From Fragilaria crotonensis (taxonomy: Eukaryota; Bacillariophyta; Fragilariophyceae; Fragilariales; Fragilariaceae): a stretch of 18,980 nt of DNA. Location: the NCBI GenBank assembly GCA_022925895.1, contig JAKSYS010000843.1, forward strand, positions 1 through 18,980. The letters are read 5' to 3'. Under the pieces are notes generated by a model. That model saw nothing but the letters and a program-made list of their open reading frames with translations, ran no database searches and was not told the DNA's origin. Both the position numbers and the translations under genes were made by a program. Shown here piece by piece: positions 16,429 to 18,980 of the stretch; the first letter of the stretch is position 1, and every line of letters starts with the position of its first letter.

Positions 16429-17674
16429 CGGTGGGAGTTCCTTTACTTGAGAATCCCTGTCTCCTTCATAAGGAAGGGCTTCAATTTAGTGCCAGCAAAA
16501 GAGAGGGCGCGCCAATGTTGACATTAAGCATTAGGCACACTGGGTGGCTGTTGTTCATGACTGAAGCACTCGTGCATGGGAGAATAAACTGCGATGTATA
16601 CGAAACCGTTCCCGAGATGCTCCAAAGAATAATACCGATACTCTTGTGAAAATGACGTTTGAAGGCGTTGCATCCCATGATGATAAAATGTCATTCGTGT
16701 TCGTTATGCTGCAGTTGGGATTTAGGATCTGTGCGATTCTGGACGTTTTGCTTTGAGCCGTTTTGTTCGTTTGACATTTTCGTACGACCACAAATTGCGT
16801 CTTCATCATCATGTGTCATACGCGTTGGTCATGTTATTCAAGCCTATGATAGATTGAGACTCCGATATGTCAAGCGTTGTTGCATCAAATGTCGACAAAT
16901 GGGATGTACCGAACGTCGTAAATGAGGCGTTGATACAGCAGCACGCGAAGTATTCGGTAGGCGGCAATACTTAAGGTTGAGTAAATGTATCGAGGAAACA
17001 GTTCCCTGCAGGTCTACTTGAAATCAAGCTATTGATAGGGCACGTTTTGGTTAACGAATAGATATAAGTATCTCATCGAATTGCATCTTCAGACACCATC
17101 GCATTTATTGCGCACAAAAAGTACGCCGTCTATTGTGTACGACGTATGGTCGTTGACGCGACAATTCTACTCCGCAACTCCAGTAGAATTGTACCTATTC
17201 TAGTACTGAGATGCAACTGCACAACGATTCTCGTTCAGGGGTCGATTTCGTTGGGGGATTGGACAGATGATAGGTGTTGGACGGAGCGGAAGGCGAAGTA
17301 CCGACAGACGACGGATGGACGCTGGTCCAATGCAAATGTAAACGTGATTGCAAATGTGCCGACAATATGGGACTGGAGGATAGATCTAAGTACAAGAATG
17401 TGAGCGATAATAGTTGCAAACGTGATCGGAATCGATTCACGATGCTGAATGAAGAGTCTAATTGGAATGAGGATAAGGGGACTACACTTAACGAATGCGA
17501 TCACGAACGTGAAGAGAATCGGGGGTTCGATTTGACGATCGTGAATCAGATTGCGGAGAATCTACAAATGAAATGAGATTGGAAAGATGAATGGATTCAT
17601 CTAGAACAGCTCATAATTTGAATTAATATTTGGTTTGTATTAAAACCTCTACCGTCACACCGTATACGGGAACC
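16429..17674. other. Intergenic region with a hairpin; possible LTR part
   Basis: Only short ORFs without motifs on either strand. It contains an inverted repeat at 17161-17192. The right part (from about 17275) may belong to the LTR of the Ty1/copia element, since TGTTGG at 17275 and CAACA ending at 17724 could be LTR ends. The second LTR is outside the window, so this cannot be tested here. Confidence 0.3.
17161..17192. repeat. Inverted repeat, 11-bp arms
   Basis: ACAATTCTACT (17161-17171) and AGTAGAATTGT (17182-17192) flank a 10-bp centre. The arms share ATTCTACT with the terminal repeats of the DNA transposon at 3913-6950. This could be coincidence or the remnant of a related miniature element. 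Confidence 0.6.
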
Positions 17675-17738
17675 GTTGTTTTATAAACACGGTTGTACAC
17701 GGGTGCTGTGCGTTAGTTTCAACATATTAATTCAAATT
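17615..17738. repeat. 15-bp inverted repeat flanking the copia leader
   Basis: AATTTGAATTAATAT (17615-17629) is the exact reverse complement of ATATTAATTCAAATT (17724-17738), 94 bp apart, and the right arm ends 10 bp before the Gag ATG. The enclosed segment also has smaller palindromes (CCGTATACGG, and AACCGT paired with ACGGTT around TTTATAAA). Confidence 0.7.
17682..17687 (+). promoter_or_regulatory. TATA-like box upstream of Gag
   Basis: TATAAA 62 bp before the Gag ATG, in a region that would be LTR or leader of the copia element. It is a plausible core promoter, suggested by sequence and position only. Confidence 0.25.
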
Positions 17739-17748
17739 ACCATTGAAC

Positions 17749-18980
17749 ATGCCTGAACAAGCCAAGGAAGAGGCTGGATCATCCGGATCCAGCAAGGCGA
17801 AGGACGGTTCCGGCAACAAGAACAAGACGGGAAACAGTGGAGCTGCTAAAGGATTTGCACCTCGCACGCCCAAGTTTGACGGTAAGTGCCCCGAGCTCAA
17901 AGGGCACATTTACGACGCATCGGATGCCAGGCAGTCCGATCAATTCATCAAAACCACCCGTGAAATCGGAGAGTACGTCGGCCGTACATACAAGTATGGC
18001 GGCGATATTCGCCTCGCTGTCGAGAAACTGTCTCGCCCAACCATTGCTCCGCCCGCCGATCACCGTGAAGACGCCGGGAAAACCGAGATCAGAATTTGGG
18101 AAAAGACCGTGGACGAGCATGTCCGAAGACTCAGTGCCCTCGAATCCAACATACAGATCCTGTACTCCCTCGTGTGGGGACAGTGCAGCGATGTTGTGAG
18201 GCAGAAGGTGGAAGCAAGCAAGGATTTTAAGGAGACTGCAGACAGCGGGGACGGACTCAAGCTGCTTGATATCCTCAAGGGTATCTCTTTTCATTTCCAA
18301 AGCCAAAAGTATCTGTCCCACGCAATCGACGAAGCTCTCAAGCGCTACTACAACTGCGCACAAGGGAAGTTTGCCACCACCCAGGCGTATGCTGAGCACT
18401 TCCAGAATGTGCTTGAAGTCGTCACCACAAGCGGTGGATCTGTCGCAGGGCACCCTGGAATCGAAGACGAGATCATCAAGGAACTTCCGGGAAATCCAAC
18501 TCGAGACACCTTGAGCCCCGAACAGCGCAAGAACGTGACAGAAGAAACCACTGCTCGATCCACTGCAATGCGTTTCCTTCTTGGCTGCGACCGCTCTCGA
18601 TATGGAAAACTCATCGAAGACCTTGAGAATGATTTCTTGCAGGGCAGGAACAACTACCCGAAGACTGTGGTCGCAGCATACAACCTGCTCACCAATTGGA
18701 AACAAGAGAACCGTGCTGGCTGGCGCGCACCCATGGCCGACGGAGTGGCTTTCGCAACGACTGATGACGGAAAGAAAACATCAACATACCGTAACGTCAC
18801 ATGTCACAAATGTGGAAAGAAGGGTCACTACGCAACTGATTGTCCAGAACTTGCAACGGAACGCGGAAAATCTGACAATCCTGCCTCCGGTACCACCCTT
18901 CTGATGGCAGGGATCGCAGATGGAGAATTTGACGAAGAAGAAAAGACCAACTTCACATTCGTGAATCACGGAGTTACATG
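17749..18980 (+). CDS. gag: Ty1/copia retrotransposon Gag (diatom CoDi type), partial
   Basis: An open frame from ATG at 17749 runs off the right edge, with 410 codons visible. Gag coats the element RNA and forms the particle in which it is copied. The N-terminus is low-complexity Ser/Gly/Lys (about 1-38), then PKFDGKCPELKGHIYDASDARQ (about 40-60) opens the capsid-like region, a signature I associate with diatom copia polyproteins. A CCHC zinc knuckle, CHKCGKKGHYATDC, is at residues 352-365, in the C-x2-C-x4-H-x4-C form of retroviral-type nucleocapsid. No stop or frameshift is seen, so the copy may be intact and continue into protease, integrase and RT beyond the window. The start is chosen as the first ATG. 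The frame is closed just upstream. Confidence 0.92.
   Translation, partial: MPEQAKEEAGSSGSSKAKDGSGNKNKTGNSGAAKGFAPRTPKFDGKCPELKGHIYDASDARQSDQFIKTTREIGEYVGRTYKYGGDIRLAVEKLSRPTIAPPADHREDAGKTEIRIWEKTVDEHVRRLSALESNIQILYSLVWGQCSDVVRQKVEASKDFKETADSGDGLKLLDILKGISFHFQSQKYLSHAIDEALKRYYNCAQGKFATTQAYAEHFQNVLEVVTTSGGSVAGHPGIEDEIIKELPGNPTRDTLSPEQRKNVTEETTARSTAMRFLLGCDRSRYGKLIEDLENDFLQGRNNYPKTVVAAYNLLTNWKQENRAGWRAPMADGVAFATTDDGKKTSTYRNVTCHKCGKKGHYATDCPELATERGKSDNPASGTTLLMAGIADGEFDEEEKTNFTFVNHGVT

Noticed and set aside
17274-17576. Plus-strand 100-residue ORF before the copia Gag
   Set aside because: No domain, and it is probably part of the LTR or flank.
17779-18705. Minus-strand 308-residue frame opposite Gag
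   Set aside because: It is antisense to a clear Gag with a zinc knuckle and has no motif of its own.

Overview
The window is nuclear DNA of a eukaryote, most likely a diatom. Three signals point there: a DUF6824-type 'DVLCGRG...NNHPGN' protein (a family expanded in diatoms and relatives), a Ty1/copia Gag with the diatom CoDi-style KGHIYDASDARQ signature, and a piggyBac-type transposase with the N-terminal block seen in diatom copies. No rRNA, tRNA or CRISPR array is apparent. Most of the window is nested mobile DNA lying between sparse host sequence.

Layout. 1-707 is a GTAC-rich intergenic stretch. 708-1730 (minus) encodes an intact DUF6824 protein with an acidic C-terminal tail. 1731-2650 is AT-rich intergenic DNA. 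About 2660-3350 is a 177-bp tandem repeat of roughly four units. 3804-13866 is a tyrosine-recombinase retrotransposon of Ngaro/PAT type on the minus strand. Its order, in its own sense, is A1, ORF1, a CCCH-finger gag-like ORF2, RT-RNase H, tyrosine recombinase, B1, A2, B2. Its B2 repeat is split by a complete piggyBac-family DNA transposon (3913-6950), which carries an intact 758-residue transposase. 13867-17748 is low-gene-density DNA with a fragmented, coding-like minus-strand segment that I cannot assign. 17749 to the window end is the start of a Ty1/copia Gag.

How the parts fit. The retrotransposon has the textbook split direct repeats A1-ORFs-B1-A2-B2, and the B1/A2 junction matches the predicted circle junction. 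A1 and A2 look identical and B1 and B2 differ at two places, so insertion looks recent. The RT-RNase H is open, but the recombinase is spread over three frames. ORF2 and RT share a frame and are separated by one UGA followed by C.

The uninterrupted B1 copy is a natural empty site for the DNA transposon. It shows that the transposon duplicated a palindrome within CACTAGTG, not the TTAA expected of piggyBac. That, with long palindromic subterminal motifs and 12-bp terminal inverted repeats, is the most noteworthy observation here.

All coordinates come from reading the sequence by eye. Family assignments rest on recognised motifs, not database searches.
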